From contig JBOGEX010000058.1 in the NCBI GenBank assembly GCA_050741915.1, positions 11,895 through 75,894 on the forward strand: DNA of 64,000 nt. Reading direction: 5' to 3'. Below are positions 24,979 to 32,630 of this stretch, piece after piece. A program made the translations under genes and the position numbers. The notes under the pieces were generated by a model. That model was not told the DNA's origin. It saw only the letters and a list, made by a program, of their open reading frames with translations, and made no database searches. Origin of the DNA: JACCTH01 sp050741915. GTDB taxonomy: Bacteria; Actinomycetota; Acidimicrobiia; Spongiisociales; ZC4RG35. Position 1 is the stretch's first letter, and each line of letters starts with the position of its first letter.

Positions 24979-26084
24979 GTGCGCTCCAGCGGGTAGACGT
25001 AGACGTAGACATCCGTCGGGGCCGATACCCCACCGAGCACAGTTCGGGGCGCGCCCTTCAGGGTCAGGTTGAAGAAAGCGTTGACGAAGCCGCGAGTCAC
25101 TTCGTTGACTTTGTCCACCGTCCGGGCAAAGGGCCAGAGAGACGGCGTGAAAAGAGCACCATCGGCGAAAACGTCGTGGGAGGCAGCCGGAATCACCACT
25201 CGGTAGCCACCGTCGCGCCCCGCCTCGAAACGGGAGGCGAGTTCTGGATGGAGGCGCACTTCCTTGGTGAGAAACATGAACGATTGCGCAGGAGCTTGAT
25301 CGTCGGTGCTGGTCCCGAAGGCGCCCCCGGCCGCTTGTCCGTCGATGTTGAGACAAGCGTGGACTCGTGGATCCTCCTTGCAAAGCTCTGTGGCCGTCAG
25401 GCCACCGTTGGAGTGACCCATGACCCCGAGGGCGTCGAGGTCGAGCCGACCTTGCAAGAGGGCGCCCGATTTCGCCTCCTGCTCGAGACGGTCGATGACG
25501 AATCCCAGATCGAAGACGCGCTCATTGACCTTGGCGGGCACCTCGAGGTCGTCCTGATAGAGAGCTACCTGTCCGTTCTCGAGCCTGGTGGCCGGCACCT
25601 GATAGGGATGGTTGACACCAACGACGATGTATCCGTTGCTGGCGAGATCTTCGGCCATCGAGCCGTAAAACTCGACGTTGGTGGCGTTGCCGGGCGAGAG
25701 GAGGACGACGGGATATTTTGACTGCGATTGATCGATCTCGGCATTCTGGAAGGCGTGGCCCCGGACCCAGCGCAACCCACGAGCGGCCAGGGGGTTGACT
25801 TCACCGCTGGCGGCCAGCGCTCCGATCATCTCGTCCTGATTCGGAATGTAGGAGGCGGGCGTACCCGAGCCGTCGACGGCCGGATACCACACCACCACTC
25901 CCACCTGGCGGTGGTCGGTGTTCTCGGCCGTGTGGGATTCCGAGCGATTGGGGTCGAGCCAGACCCGTTCGAGACGACCCACCGTGTAAGGGCCGGTCGG
26001 AGCGGGCAGTTCCAGATGCACCCAGGTGGCAATGAATCCGAGAAGGAGCGTGGCGAGGATGGTGAGGGCAACGAGGCGCTTCAT
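24975..26084 (-). CDS. Alpha/beta hydrolase, PAF-acetylhydrolase/dienelactone-hydrolase-like
   Basis: The 369-residue protein has an N-terminal hydrophobic anchor (LVALTILATLLLGFIATWVH), so it is secreted or membrane-tethered. The catalytic serine lies in the nucleophile elbow GVMGHSNGGLTATEL, and PAASHDVF supplies the likely catalytic His. FPVVLLSPGN-type context (KYPVVLLSPGNATNVEFYG) and VVGVNHPYQ fit the PAF-acetylhydrolase II branch of the superfamily. It probably hydrolyses an ester or short acyl chain outside the cell. The exact substrate is unknown. It converges on dnaE. Confidence 0.8.
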   Translation of the reverse strand: MKRLVALTILATLLLGFIATWVHLELPAPTGPYTVGRLERVWLDPNRSESHTAENTDHRQVGVVVWYPAVDGSGTPASYIPNQDEMIGALAASGEVNPLAARGLRWVRGHAFQNAEIDQSQSKYPVVLLSPGNATNVEFYGSMAEDLASNGYIVVGVNHPYQVPATRLENGQVALYQDDLEVPAKVNERVFDLGFVIDRLEQEAKSGALLQGRLDLDALGVMGHSNGGLTATELCKEDPRVHACLNIDGQAAGGAFGTSTDDQAPAQSFMFLTKEVRLHPELASRFEAGRDGGYRVVIPAASHDVFADGALFTPSLWPFARTVDKVNEVTRGFVNAFFNLTLKGAPRTVLGGVSAPTDVYVYVYPLERT

Positions 26085-26185
26085 ATGCCTCGACTCTCTC
26101 GCCCCCTCATAAACCCCGGTTAAATCGAAAACCTGCTGCTTGGCGCGGCGGTTTCCACGGAGGCATGCATTCGGCCTGCGGTCAG

Positions 26186-26962
26186 TCAGCGACGGGTGCG
26201 TTCGGCCAGACGCCCCTGATGACGGCCCAGCGCGTACGTCCCGAGGGCGAGGCCGGCCGCAGCGCTCGTCCCGAGACCAAGGGCGATGGCCCGTTTCGTC
26301 TTGCGGGCGAAGATCACCACCGGCCAGCCGCGATCGTGGGCGACGTCTTCGAGCTCGCCGTCGGGATTGACCGCGACCGGGTGGCCAACAGCCTCGAGCA
26401 TCGGCAGGTCCGAGATCGAATCGGAATACGCATACGAGGCAGCAAGGTCGTAACCCCGCTCGGCTGCGAGCTCCATCATCGCTTCGACCTTGCCCTTTCC
26501 GTAAACAAAGGGACCGTCGAGTTCGTCCGTGTAGTACCCATCGACCACCTTGCCCTTGGTGGCGATGGCGCCGGTCATCCCCAACGTCGCCGCCAGCGGG
26601 GCAACGATGCTGTGGGGGGAGGCGGACACGATCCAGGTCTCCCGCCCGGCTTCGTGATGCATCTTGACCAGTCGCCGCGATTCGGGCCTTACCCGATCGC
26701 TCAAGCGAGGCAGAACCCGGGCCGCCACCTCGCCGACTACATCGACCGAGACCCCCTGGACATGACCGAGAATCGCCGCCCTGGTTCCTTCCGACTTGTC
26801 GCCCTTGTCACCGAAGGCGAGAAAGGTGAGAGCTCCGGCCGCGAAACGGCCGATGTCGGCGTTCTTGACCAGACCCGCCCGCCAGGCCTCGACGGCGAAG
26901 GGAAATATCGAGGCGCCGGAGATGAGCGTGCGGTCGAGGTCGAAGAAGGCAGCGGCTGTCAC
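26186..26962 (-). CDS. HAD-superfamily hydrolase, subfamily IB (SerB-like)
   Basis: The 258-residue protein starts AAFFDLDRTLISGAS with the DxD nucleophile pair. It has the motif II region ETWIVSASPHSIVAPLA, motif III lysine KGKVEAMM, and motif IV SYAYSDSISDLPMLEAVG. It resembles subfamily IB phosphatases (HAD-IB family, CicA-like) that hydrolyse small phosphomonoesters. The C-terminus has one weak hydrophobic helix (RAIALGLGTSAAAGLALGTY), suggesting membrane association. It lies downstream of the ArsA pair, separated by a family A palindrome. Confidence 0.87.
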   Translation of the reverse strand: MTAAAFFDLDRTLISGASIFPFAVEAWRAGLVKNADIGRFAAGALTFLAFGDKGDKSEGTRAAILGHVQGVSVDVVGEVAARVLPRLSDRVRPESRRLVKMHHEAGRETWIVSASPHSIVAPLAATLGMTGAIATKGKVVDGYYTDELDGPFVYGKGKVEAMMELAAERGYDLAASYAYSDSISDLPMLEAVGHPVAVNPDGELEDVAHDRGWPVVIFARKTKRAIALGLGTSAAAGLALGTYALGRHQGRLAERTRR

Positions 26963-26974
26963 AAATCAACCGCG

Positions 26975-27021
26975 AACCTAATGCAATTTTTGGCGGTATC
27001 CGCAGCGCAGAACATTAGGTT
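26975..27021. repeat. Palindromic repeat family A, copy 2
   Basis: AACCTAATGCAATTTTTGGC is followed by GGTATCCGCAGCGCAGAACA and TTAGGTT. Its ends match copy 1 (270-330) in reverse orientation, with a 14-base shorter centre. It sits in the 63-base gap between the HAD gene and the second ArsA gene. Confidence 0.75.
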
Positions 27022-27025
27022 TGCA

Positions 27026-28048
27026 TTACCAGAGGGCCGGCCAGGCACTGGCCTCGTCGACCATCGCCGCGAGCGTGTGGCGGTCGGTGGGGTCTTCCGC
27101 CAACCACGGAATCGTCACGAGCGGCACTCGGAACCGGGCCGCAAACCCGTGGCGAGCATCCCGTTGCCGATGGGCCTCTGCCTGCCAGCGCCGGAGGTTG
27201 TCGGCTAGAGCGGACGAGGTCCGGGGAGGAAGGGGGGCACCCACCCAGTCGGCGGGCAGGGTCCGGTTGAAGATGACTGCTTTCGGGGGGGAAGCAACCT
27301 CGGGCAACTCCACGAAGAAGCGCGTGGCCTCAGCCAGTGGGGCGGGATCGGCGGTGGTCACCACCAGAGTGGTCGCCCGCCGAAAGTGGCCTTCGATTGC
27401 CCGCGAGCGTCTCGAGACTCCGTCATAAGTAGTACGCAGATCCATCGCGAATTGCGCAACCCGCTCCAAGAGGTCGGACCCGAGTAGCTGGTCGGCGAAT
27501 CGCAACAGCGGTTTGGCACCGCGGTTGAACAAGGTGGTCCGGCCAGGAATCCGACCACCGGTCAGCAGACGGAGGAGGCGGCCTCCCACCAACTCGGACA
27601 TTCGGGCCGGGGCAGTGAAAAACTCGATCCCGCCGGCGGCGGGGGGAGTATCGATCACTACCAGATCCCACTCTTTCGATTCGATTAAGGCCGTGGCCTC
27701 TTCGGCTGCGGCGTATGACTGCGAGGCCGGAAAGTGGACTGTGGCAGCTTCGAAAAACTCGTTGGTCACCAAACGATCGGCCACCAGCGGATCGGCGTGA
27801 CGCCGGGCCACCGTGATCCAGGAGGCGGCCGAGTCGAGCATCCCGGCCGAGAGCGTTTCCAGCTCGGGATGCTTTCTTGGTCTCCCACCCAGCTCGAGGC
27901 CGAGCGCATCAGCCAGGCGCCGGGCAGGATCGACGGTCAGGACCAGGGTCTTCTGGCCTTGACCGGCCGCCTTGACCCCGAGCGCCGCCGCCACTGTGGT
28001 CTTCCCAACCCCACCCGCTCCGGTCACGACGATGGCTTTGGTCGCCAT
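27026..28048 (-). CDS. ArsA/Get3-family ATPase (second of tandem pair)
   Basis: The 340-residue protein has the deviant Walker A P-loop VTGAGGVGKTTVAAALGVKA, a switch region LVLTVDPARRLADALG, and LVVIDTPPAAGGIEFFTAP. The ArsA/Get3 family couples ATP hydrolysis to metalloid efflux or tail-anchored protein targeting. No arsB-like pump or arsenic operon is nearby, so arsenite transport is unlikely. Paired ArsA-like genes of this kind are characteristic of Actinomycetota, and their role there is not established. It begins immediately after the stop of the upstream partner at 28049. Confidence 0.88.
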   Translation of the reverse strand: MATKAIVVTGAGGVGKTTVAAALGVKAAGQGQKTLVLTVDPARRLADALGLELGGRPRKHPELETLSAGMLDSAASWITVARRHADPLVADRLVTNEFFEAATVHFPASQSYAAAEEATALIESKEWDLVVIDTPPAAGGIEFFTAPARMSELVGGRLLRLLTGGRIPGRTTLFNRGAKPLLRFADQLLGSDLLERVAQFAMDLRTTYDGVSRRSRAIEGHFRRATTLVVTTADPAPLAEATRFFVELPEVASPPKAVIFNRTLPADWVGAPLPPRTSSALADNLRRWQAEAHRQRDARHGFAARFRVPLVTIPWLAEDPTDRHTLAAMVDEASAWPALW

Positions 28049-28882
28049 TCACTCGCCCCATTCGTCGGCAAGTCGAGCAGCAACTTCGCTTTCGGTCAGG
28101 AGGCCAAAAAGATAAGGAAAAGTCTTTCGGGGTGGGAGCCTTCGCAGCCACTCCTGTTGCCGGCGAAAGAGAGATCGATGCATGGTCGCCGCCTCGGCGA
28201 CGACTCCGCTGCCCTTGGCCTCGGTGGCCAGAGGAGGGAGAACTCGGTTGGCCACCACCATCGTCGATCCGATCAGCTTCTCCTTAGCCAGCACCTCCAG
28301 GGTCTCCTCGGTCTCGAGCGTCGGTAGCTCCTCTGCCAACGTGACCAACACCAGCTCCGAGCGTTCCACTGAATCGAGCACCTCTGACATGAGATCGGCT
28401 TGGTGGCGAATCCTCCCCGCCGGCACCAGATCCGCCACGGTCCTTGGGGCTCGCAGCAACCCTGTCACCTGACCGGTGGGCGGGCAATCTCCCACCACCA
28501 CGTCGTAGCGGCGCCGGAGCACCTCCCATATCACCTTCCCGAGTGTCACCACCTCTCGCACTCCGGGCGCGGTCGAGGCCAGTGCATCGAAAAACCTGGC
28601 GGCGGGGCCCAGGGTGGCGAGCCCGGGGATCCCGACCTGCACCTGGAGGTACTCGATCAGCGCCTTGGAGCGATCGACCGTGAGAGCTTCGAGACCCGGT
28701 TTGACCTCGACGGCCTTGAAGTCGAGCCGGGTGAGTCCGAGGTGGGCGGCCAGCCCGCCAGATCCGGCGACGTCGATACCCAGCACCTTGGCGCCCGCGC
28801 GTTGATGAGCCAGGGCCAGGCTGGCAGCGAGCGAGGACTTGCCGACGCCTCCTTTTCCGGAGACGAGGATGAGCCTGGTCAC
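28049..28882 (-). CDS. ArsA/Get3-family ATPase (first of tandem pair)
   Basis: The 277-residue protein starts MTRLILVSGKGGVGKSSLAA with the signature P-loop. KVLGIDVAGSGGLAAHLG, VVVGDCPPTGQVTGLLRAPR and LVLVTLAEELPTLET follow. It is shorter than its partner and differs from it, so the two likely form a heteromeric ATPase. It overlaps the upstream 70-residue gene by four bases (ATGA) and abuts the downstream ATPase, forming a three-gene unit. Confidence 0.87.
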   Translation of the reverse strand: MTRLILVSGKGGVGKSSLAASLALAHQRAGAKVLGIDVAGSGGLAAHLGLTRLDFKAVEVKPGLEALTVDRSKALIEYLQVQVGIPGLATLGPAARFFDALASTAPGVREVVTLGKVIWEVLRRRYDVVVGDCPPTGQVTGLLRAPRTVADLVPAGRIRHQADLMSEVLDSVERSELVLVTLAEELPTLETEETLEVLAKEKLIGSTMVVANRVLPPLATEAKGSGVVAEAATMHRSLFRRQQEWLRRLPPRKTFPYLFGLLTESEVAARLADEWGE

Positions 28883-29091
28883 GGATGAAGCGGGATGCGC
28901 AGCACCAGCTGGTCGTCCTCGACGACCCAGGTGGCAGCCGCGATCAGCGAGAAATCGAGGAAGTCAGTCTCGGCCTGCTCGAGCAGGCGCTTTCGTTCCT
29001 CACCGGCGACGGGAGGCAAACCCCGCTCGCGCACGGCATCGGCGCGGTCCCGAAAACGAGCGATGACTGCGTCGACGTCGATCTCAGCCAT
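28879..29091 (-). CDS. Small conserved-looking protein at the head of the ArsA pair
   Basis: It has 70 residues, starting MAEIDVDAVIARFRDRADAV, a charged helix that runs through LLEQAETDFLDFSLIAAATW into a short hydrophobic/beta tail VEDDQLVLRIPLHP. I do not recognise a family. The ATGA overlap with the first ArsA gene indicates coupled translation and points to a partner or accessory role for the ATPase pair. Codon usage matches its neighbours. Confidence 0.65.
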   Translation of the reverse strand: MAEIDVDAVIARFRDRADAVRERGLPPVAGEERKRLLEQAETDFLDFSLIAAATWVVEDDQLVLRIPLHP

Positions 29092-29146
29092 AGGGGGAAG
29101 ATATCAGAGACGCTCGGCACTGACGCCAGAAGCCAGAGATCAGACC

Positions 29147-30784
29147 TCAGACGCCGGAGGCGGCGACGCGGCGACCTTCGGCCCGGCGCTCGCTGTCAAG
29201 ACGTTCAAGTTCGACGTCGGAGTAATCGGCGAACTTCATCGCCGCGGCGATGGCGTGGTGGCCGGCAACCTCGGCGATCTGGCGGTGCATCTCGAGACCC
29301 ACCCGGCGATAGGCGGGATGCCCGGCCGGCTGGGTGCGGAGCTCGATTAGGTGGCACGCCTGACGCGCATTCATCTCCATTACGAATCGAATATTGAAGG
29401 CAAAGGGGACGACGTATTGGGCAATTTCGGCTCCGAGCCCGTGTCGAGTGTCCTCATACAGCTCTCCAGCCGATTCCATCACCCGGCGGAAGTCCACATC
29501 GAGTGAAACCTCTTCGACCTCGGGGGGGCATTGATAACCGAGGCGGGTGCCAAGGCGCTGCCATTCGATCGTCATCAATCGGTGTCGTTGCAGGTCCCGG
29601 AAGGCGCCGAAGTCACAGAGAACGTCGAAGCGATACGTACTTCTTTCCAGGGCCCGCCCCGGCTTATGCCGGCGGTTCTGGCGATCGCCGAACAGCGCGG
29701 CGAGCACACGAGCCCGCTCGTCAAAATCCATGCTGGCAACGTGCTCGGCCAGGTCGGTGTCGCTCAGCTCGGAGCCGGCATAGAGAGCCGCGGCCGCCAG
29801 CTTCAGCTCGGCCTCGGGATCCCAGTCGGTCAGAGTCACCGACGGTTCAGCCTCGAAGGGGCCCACCACCTCGCCCACGGGCGCCAGATGCTCGAGTGAT
29901 AACCGGGTCGAGGAGAGATACTCGCTCCAGGCTCCGCCGCGGTCGGACAGGTCGACCCTGGTGAGGAACGACGGGATGACCTTGCGAAGCTCGGTGAGCA
30001 TCATCGCCCCATACGAACGAACCTCCGCCAGGGGATGAGCGGCCATCCGGATCAATGCCATCTCATAGGCCTGCCCACTGCCGTAGATACCGACGTTGGA
30101 GAGGGTCGACGCTGGGAGCAGTCCCCGCACGGTGTCGCAAGCCTTGGCCCGGATGGTGGCGTTCCATACTCCGAGCGAGTCTTCGGCCTGACGGGGGAAA
30201 CGCTCTTGAAAGTAGGAGGTCATTGCGCCCACCATCGACCGATAGGTGTCAAAGGTCTCTTCCATGAACGCCCGGTAGCGGCCGGCGAGCGGGGAGTGCG
30301 CGATCTCCTCCGGAACGAAATAGCGATATCGATCCCCGAGGGGAACGTCGTAGGCGATATAACGGGTCGATTGTTCGAGGTATGAGGCGAGACGTCCCCA
30401 CTCGAGAACCTTGGTCAAGATGTTCGAAGCCTGTTCGCAGGCGAGATGGACGCCACCAAGCTGGGCCACGGAGTCGTCGCCGTATTCGAAGAAGACTCTG
30501 CGATAAAGGCCCTCCGCTCGCTTGTGGTCGATTAGCGGATCGTCCCCGCCGCCTGACCCGAGGCCAGGATCGATGGCGTCTTTGAAAGCTTCGGGGTCGG
30601 AGACGAACTCGTCGAGAAAGAGCCGCCGGACCGATTTCGCCGACCGCGAGTAGCGGGCGAACAGCGCACCTTTGACGACTTCGGGAAGGTTGATGAGGGC
30701 GAAGACGGGCCCCTCGACGTTGGTGAAGAACCGCTTCAGGACCGCGATTTCAGCGGAAGTGAACGACTCCTCGAAGTACCCCAC
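29147..30784 (-). CDS. Double-length ThyX-like protein (two fused thymidylate-synthase-X domains)
   Basis: The 545-residue protein is about twice the usual ThyX length and looks like two ThyX folds. The first half has a WGRLASYLEQSTRY motif (129-142) that matches the EQS-R-Y part of the ThyX signature but lacks the RHR arginine-histidine pair. ARGLLP-like RGLLPASTLSNVG follows. The second half has a true RHR (400-402, DLQRHRLMTIEWQR) but no EQS serine, then a canonical MNARQACHLIELR block. ThyX methylates dUMP using FAD and folate, with active sites shared between subunits. Whether this fusion still makes dTMP is unclear. No thyA or standard thyX is in the window. Confidence 0.8.
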   Translation of the reverse strand: MGYFEESFTSAEIAVLKRFFTNVEGPVFALINLPEVVKGALFARYSRSAKSVRRLFLDEFVSDPEAFKDAIDPGLGSGGGDDPLIDHKRAEGLYRRVFFEYGDDSVAQLGGVHLACEQASNILTKVLEWGRLASYLEQSTRYIAYDVPLGDRYRYFVPEEIAHSPLAGRYRAFMEETFDTYRSMVGAMTSYFQERFPRQAEDSLGVWNATIRAKACDTVRGLLPASTLSNVGIYGSGQAYEMALIRMAAHPLAEVRSYGAMMLTELRKVIPSFLTRVDLSDRGGAWSEYLSSTRLSLEHLAPVGEVVGPFEAEPSVTLTDWDPEAELKLAAAALYAGSELSDTDLAEHVASMDFDERARVLAALFGDRQNRRHKPGRALERSTYRFDVLCDFGAFRDLQRHRLMTIEWQRLGTRLGYQCPPEVEEVSLDVDFRRVMESAGELYEDTRHGLGAEIAQYVVPFAFNIRFVMEMNARQACHLIELRTQPAGHPAYRRVGLEMHRQIAEVAGHHAIAAAMKFADYSDVELERLDSERRAEGRRVAASGV

Positions 30785-30839
30785 AGGTCCGTCGAGTGTA
30801 CCGAGCCAAGCGCTCGCGGCCCGGTAGCGTTGACCGCCG

Positions 30840-31103
30840 ATGGTCTTGCTTCGAGCCTTGTTGATGCTCCTGGTGCTGTTGGCGATCGGCCTGGCGGCGC
30901 TGCCGGTTTTGGTCCTTCTCGACCTCCTACGAGGGGGAACCGGTTACGGCCTGTGTGCAGGTGGCCTTGCTGCCTGCCCCGAGCGTTATACCGCAGGCCC
31001 GGCCCTGGCCGTTTACCTGGTGATCTCTCTTCTGGCGGTGGTGGCGTTGATCAGAATCGTCACCCATCTTTACCGACGGCTGCAGCGGCACCGGATCGGA
31101 TAA
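30840..31103 (+). CDS. Small two-helix membrane protein
   Basis: The 87-residue protein has two membrane helices (residues 4-27 and 54-74). Between them is a loop with two cysteines (GLCAGGLAACPERYTAG), and the tail is basic (RLQRHRIG). I do not recognise the family. The start ATG 30840 lies 55 bases from the divergent ThyX-like start. Its last 44 bases overlap the convergent transporter gene. Function is unknown. Confidence 0.6.
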   Translation: MVLLRALLMLLVLLAIGLAALPVLVLLDLLRGGTGYGLCAGGLAACPERYTAGPALAVYLVISLLAVVALIRIVTHLYRRLQRHRIG

Positions 31104-31923
31104 CCAACAGGATCGCCGCCATGATGAGCACCGCCCCCACCCAACCCTCGACGGTGAGGCGCTCGTCGAGCACCACTGCCGCCGTTGCCACCGCGAAGGC
31201 CGGCTCGAGGGCCAGAAGCACGGCAGTTCGAGCAGCGCTGATGATCGTCTGCGCCCATAGCTGGAGGAGGTAAGCGCCGATCGAAACCACGAGGGCGGTG
31301 ATGAGGAGCGCTGGCACTTCTCGGCGCCCGGGGAGGGGAATCCCCTCCATGACGGCGGCCACTGGCAAGGCGAGGATGGCGGTCACCAGGAGTTGGGCGG
31401 CGGTGAACGACACCAAGGAGTGCCGGATGGCCAAACGGTCGAGGGCGAGGATGTGCCCGGCGAAGGCCAGCGCCGCTCCCACGGTCAGAAGATCACCGCG
31501 CACGAACTCGGTTTGTGGGCGAAAGGTCAAAAGGAAGACGCCCCCGAAAGCCAATAGCGCAGCCGCGGCCACCCCCAAAGACGGACTGCGCCGGTAGAGG
31601 ACCGCCGCCAGCAGCGGGGTAAAGATGACGAAGAGGCCGGTGATGAGGGCGGAGTTGGAGGCCCCGGTGGAGACCAACCCGGCGGTCTGGAGGCTGTAAC
31701 CGACGAACAGCAACGAACCGGCCACGGCTCCGTCGCGCCAGACACCGATTCCTCTCGGAGGGACGAAAAGAGCGAGCACCAATCCTCCGAGGAGGAATCG
31801 CCAGGCGACAAATGAGACCGGGGGAAAGGTGGCGACGGCGTCCTTGATCACGACGAAGGTCGACCCGAATAAGAACGAGGCGGCGGCGATGGCCAGACCG
31901 GCCCGGGTGGTACGAGGGATCAA
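31060..31923 (-). CDS. DMT-superfamily (EamA) transporter
   Basis: The 287-residue protein has ten predicted helices arranged as two EamA repeats. The first starts AGLAIAAASFLFGSTFVVIK and the second FVRGDLLTVGAALAFAGHIL. Late motifs such as RTAVLLALEPAFAVATAAVV and GWVGAVLIMAAI are typical of drug/metabolite exporters of this family. Substrate cannot be assigned. Its 3' end overlaps the small membrane-protein gene on the other strand. Confidence 0.9.
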   Translation of the reverse strand: MIPRTTRAGLAIAAASFLFGSTFVVIKDAVATFPPVSFVAWRFLLGGLVLALFVPPRGIGVWRDGAVAGSLLFVGYSLQTAGLVSTGASNSALITGLFVIFTPLLAAVLYRRSPSLGVAAAALLAFGGVFLLTFRPQTEFVRGDLLTVGAALAFAGHILALDRLAIRHSLVSFTAAQLLVTAILALPVAAVMEGIPLPGRREVPALLITALVVSIGAYLLQLWAQTIISAARTAVLLALEPAFAVATAAVVLDERLTVEGWVGAVLIMAAILLVIRSGAAAAVGKDG

Positions 31924-31961
31924 GGGTCGGGAAGGCTAGGAGCCTCAATACCATCAACACC

Positions 31962-32630
31962 TTGGCCGGCCAGCCCCCGCCTCCTGTGCCCACGCCCGCC
32001 GCCCGCCGACGCGCCGCCCGCATCCTCGCTCTGCTTCGCGCCCGCTATCCCGAGATCGGCACCGCCCTCGACTATCGGGATCCCTGGCAGCTCCTCGTGG
32101 TGACCGTGATGTCGGCGCAGACCACAGACGAGAACATCAATCGCATCAGTCCGGTGCTTTTTGATCGCTATCCGACCTCGGCCGATCTTGCCGCCGCCAA
32201 CCCCGAAGACGTCGAGCGGATCGTCTTCTCGTCGGGCTTCTATCGCCAGAAGACCAAGTCGATCATCGCTCTCTCCAAGGACCTCGAGGAGCGATTCGGC
32301 GGGGTGGTGCCGGAGCGGCTCGACGAGTTGGTGACCTTGCGGGGTGTTGGCCGCAAGACCGCCAGCGTGGTCCTGACCGAGGCATTCTCGGCGCCGGCGA
32401 TTGCGGTGGACACCCACGTCAGGCGAGTGGCAGGGCGTCTTGACCTGACCGCCAACAAAGACCCGGTCAAGATCGAGGCCGACCTCAAAGCGCTCTACCC
32501 ACGCAAGTCGTGGTCTCAGATCTCGATGCGCTTCATCCAATTCGGTCGCGACATCTGTGACGCTCGTCGCCCCCTCTGCCCGGAGTGCGAGCTCAACCAC
32601 ATTTGCCAGTGGCCCTTCAAGCGAATCTGA
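31962..32630 (+). CDS. nth: Endonuclease III
   Basis: The 222-residue protein has the HhH motif LVTLRGVGRKTASVVL with catalytic Lys132, the catalytic Asp150 in IAVDTHVRRVAGRL, and the 4Fe-4S cysteine set C-x6-C-x2-C-x5-C (ICDARRPLCPECELNHIC) at the C-terminus. It removes oxidised pyrimidines and cleaves the abasic site in base-excision repair. The start is TTG 31962, with GTG 31986 possible. The stop TGA overlaps the ATG of the MATE gene. Confidence 0.95.
   Translation: MAGQPPPPVPTPAARRRAARILALLRARYPEIGTALDYRDPWQLLVVTVMSAQTTDENINRISPVLFDRYPTSADLAAANPEDVERIVFSSGFYRQKTKSIIALSKDLEERFGGVVPERLDELVTLRGVGRKTASVVLTEAFSAPAIAVDTHVRRVAGRLDLTANKDPVKIEADLKALYPRKSWSQISMRFIQFGRDICDARRPLCPECELNHICQWPFKRI

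Noticed and set aside
26165..27208. 347-codon plus-strand frame over the HAD and ArsA genes
   Set aside because: It is antisense to two genes with clear motifs and runs through a palindromic repeat.
27026..29091. Arsenic resistance operon
   Set aside because: No arsR, arsB, arsC or arsD is nearby and the paired ATPases match the actinobacterial non-arsenic group.
30382..30585. 67-codon plus-strand frame opposite the ThyX-like gene
   Set aside because: It is Arg-rich, low in complexity and has no start context; it is a shadow frame.
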